The position numbers were made by a program, and so were the translations under genes. This document shows positions 6,383 to 6,965 of a stretch of 6,965 nt of DNA, piece by piece. The stretch comes from Myxococcales bacterium (lineage in GTDB: Bacteria; Myxococcota; Myxococcia; Myxococcales; Anaeromyxobacteraceae). How positions within the stretch are numbered: position 1 is the stretch's first letter; the number at the start of each line of letters is the position of its first letter. The DNA lies in contig JAJZTO010000146.1 of NCBI GenBank assembly GCA_021848865.1, positions 1 through 6,965 of the forward strand. The letters are read 5' to 3'. The notes below the pieces were generated by a model that was given only the letters and a program-made list of their open reading frames with translations, did no database searches and was not told where the DNA came from.

Positions 6383-6965
6383 CGGCGGCGGCGAGGGGAG
6401 GCGGCGCGGCCCCCGGCCCCGGCCAGCTCGACCCAGACGCCGAGCAGGTGGGTCACCGTCTCCAGCGACTTCTCCAGCCCCTCCACCGACAGCCACTCCG
6501 TCTTCCCGTGGAAGTTCTGGCCGCCCGCGAAGAGGTTGGGCGTGGGCAGCCCCATGGCGGTGAGGCGCGAGCCGTCGGTGCCGCCGCGGATGGGGACCCA
6601 GCGCGGCACCAGGCCGGCGCGCCGCGTGGCCTCCTCGAGGGCCGCGGTGACGCGCGGCTCCCGCCGCAGCCCCTCCCGCATGTTGCGGTAGGTCTCGGTG
6701 ACCGTGAGCTCGATGCGCGCCCCGGGGTGGCGCCGGCGCACCTCGCGCACGATCCCCTCGAGGATCCGCCGCTGGCGGGCCAGCCCCCGGGTCTCGAAGT
6801 CGCGCAGCAGGAGCTTCAGCGTCGCCAGCGCCTCCTCGCCCTGCGCCTGGTGCGGGTGGAGGTACGGCTCCCGCCCCTCGGTGCGCTCCGGCGCCATGTC
6901 CCTCGGGAGCCGGACGATCACGTCGGCGAGCGCCCGCAGCGCGTTGACAACCATCGTCTTGCGCT
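6376..6965 (-). CDS. pepT: Peptidase T (tripeptide aminopeptidase), C-terminal half, 5' truncated by window edge
   Basis: Zinc-dependent M20 family exopeptidase that removes the N-terminal residue of tripeptides in the cytoplasm. The frame runs off the right edge; the Met at 6954-6952 is internal and matches the MVNAL stretch of PepT. Numbering from it, visible PepT signatures are TEG (25-27), the RDF strand (51-53), IELTVTETYRNMRE (81-94), PIRGGTDGSRL (121-131), GLPTPNLFAGG (135-145) and NFHGKTEW (147-154). H149 of the last motif matches the final zinc ligand of the family. About 190 residues are seen of the 400 or so expected; the remaining metal ligands and catalytic Glu lie outside. The C-terminus ends in a 14-15 residue Gly/Ala/Arg tail (178-192) beyond where E. 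coli PepT stops. It converges on tatD and shares its CTAG, so it is a separate transcription unit. Confidence 0.93.
   Translation of the reverse strand, partial: RKTMVVNALRALADVIVRLPRDMAPERTEGREPYLHPHQAQGEEALATLKLLLRDFETRGLARQRRILEGIVREVRRRHPGARIELTVTETYRNMREGLRREPRVTAALEEATRRAGLVPRWVPIRGGTDGSRLTAMGLPTPNLFAGGQNFHGKTEWLSVEGLEKSLETVTHLLGVWVELAGAGGRAASPRRRRP

Noticed and set aside
5270..6496. Minus-strand open frame of about 400 codons under tatD
   Set aside because: It is antisense to TatD, whose complete metal ligands prove the plus strand is coding, and it also crosses the pepT frame out of phase.
6952..6954. ATG (minus strand) as the start of a short peptidase
   Set aside because: It aligns with an internal MVNAL stretch of PepT and the frame continues upstream off the window edge, so the gene is cut by the window, not truncated in nature.
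1..6965. New defence, mobile or secretion system in this window
   Set aside because: All space except 75 bases is filled by recognised housekeeping genes and one kinase. There are no transposase, integrase, repeat array or toxin-like reading frames.

Overview
The window is extremely G+C-rich, with nearly every third codon position G or C. It is packed with housekeeping genes of bacterial type. The base composition and the style of the proteins (clamp-loader subunits with lineage-type insertions, a two-knuckle MetRS) suggest a high-GC myxobacterium such as an Anaeromyxobacter relative. That placement is an inference from composition and protein style, not from a marker gene.

Layout, left to right. 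(1) Bases 1-996 hold the 3' part of a membrane-bound sensor histidine kinase, whose N-terminus lies off the left edge. (2) A 75-base gap follows. Two perfect 8-bp GC hairpins flank the kinase stop codon, and an extended -10-like element sits just upstream of the next ATG. (3) Four forward genes follow with almost no space between them: holB (delta' of the DNA polymerase III clamp loader), holA (delta), metG (methionyl-tRNA synthetase with a C-terminal tRNA-binding OB domain) and tatD (metal-dependent DNase/hydrolase). The junctions are an 8-nt overlap, a 4-nt overlap and a 1-nt gap, so this is very probably one translationally coupled operon. (4) On the minus strand a peptidase T gene (pepT) converges on tatD. 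Its N-terminal half lies off the right edge. The two stop codons interlock in the same CTAG, at the centre of a 10-bp palindrome.

Working together: delta and delta' are the two non-motor subunits of the clamp-loader ring, made here from adjacent overlapping genes. MetRS charges elongator and initiator tRNA-Met. TatD probably handles DNA ends or damaged DNA. The kinase and pepT are separate units.

I see no mobile element, CRISPR array, tRNA/rRNA or phage gene, and no clear evidence of a new system. The points most worth checking are the roughly 100-residue insertion in HolA, the G9-bearing low-complexity insert in the HolB zinc module, the likely leaderless holB start, the incomplete second zinc site in MetG, and the interlocked convergent stops.
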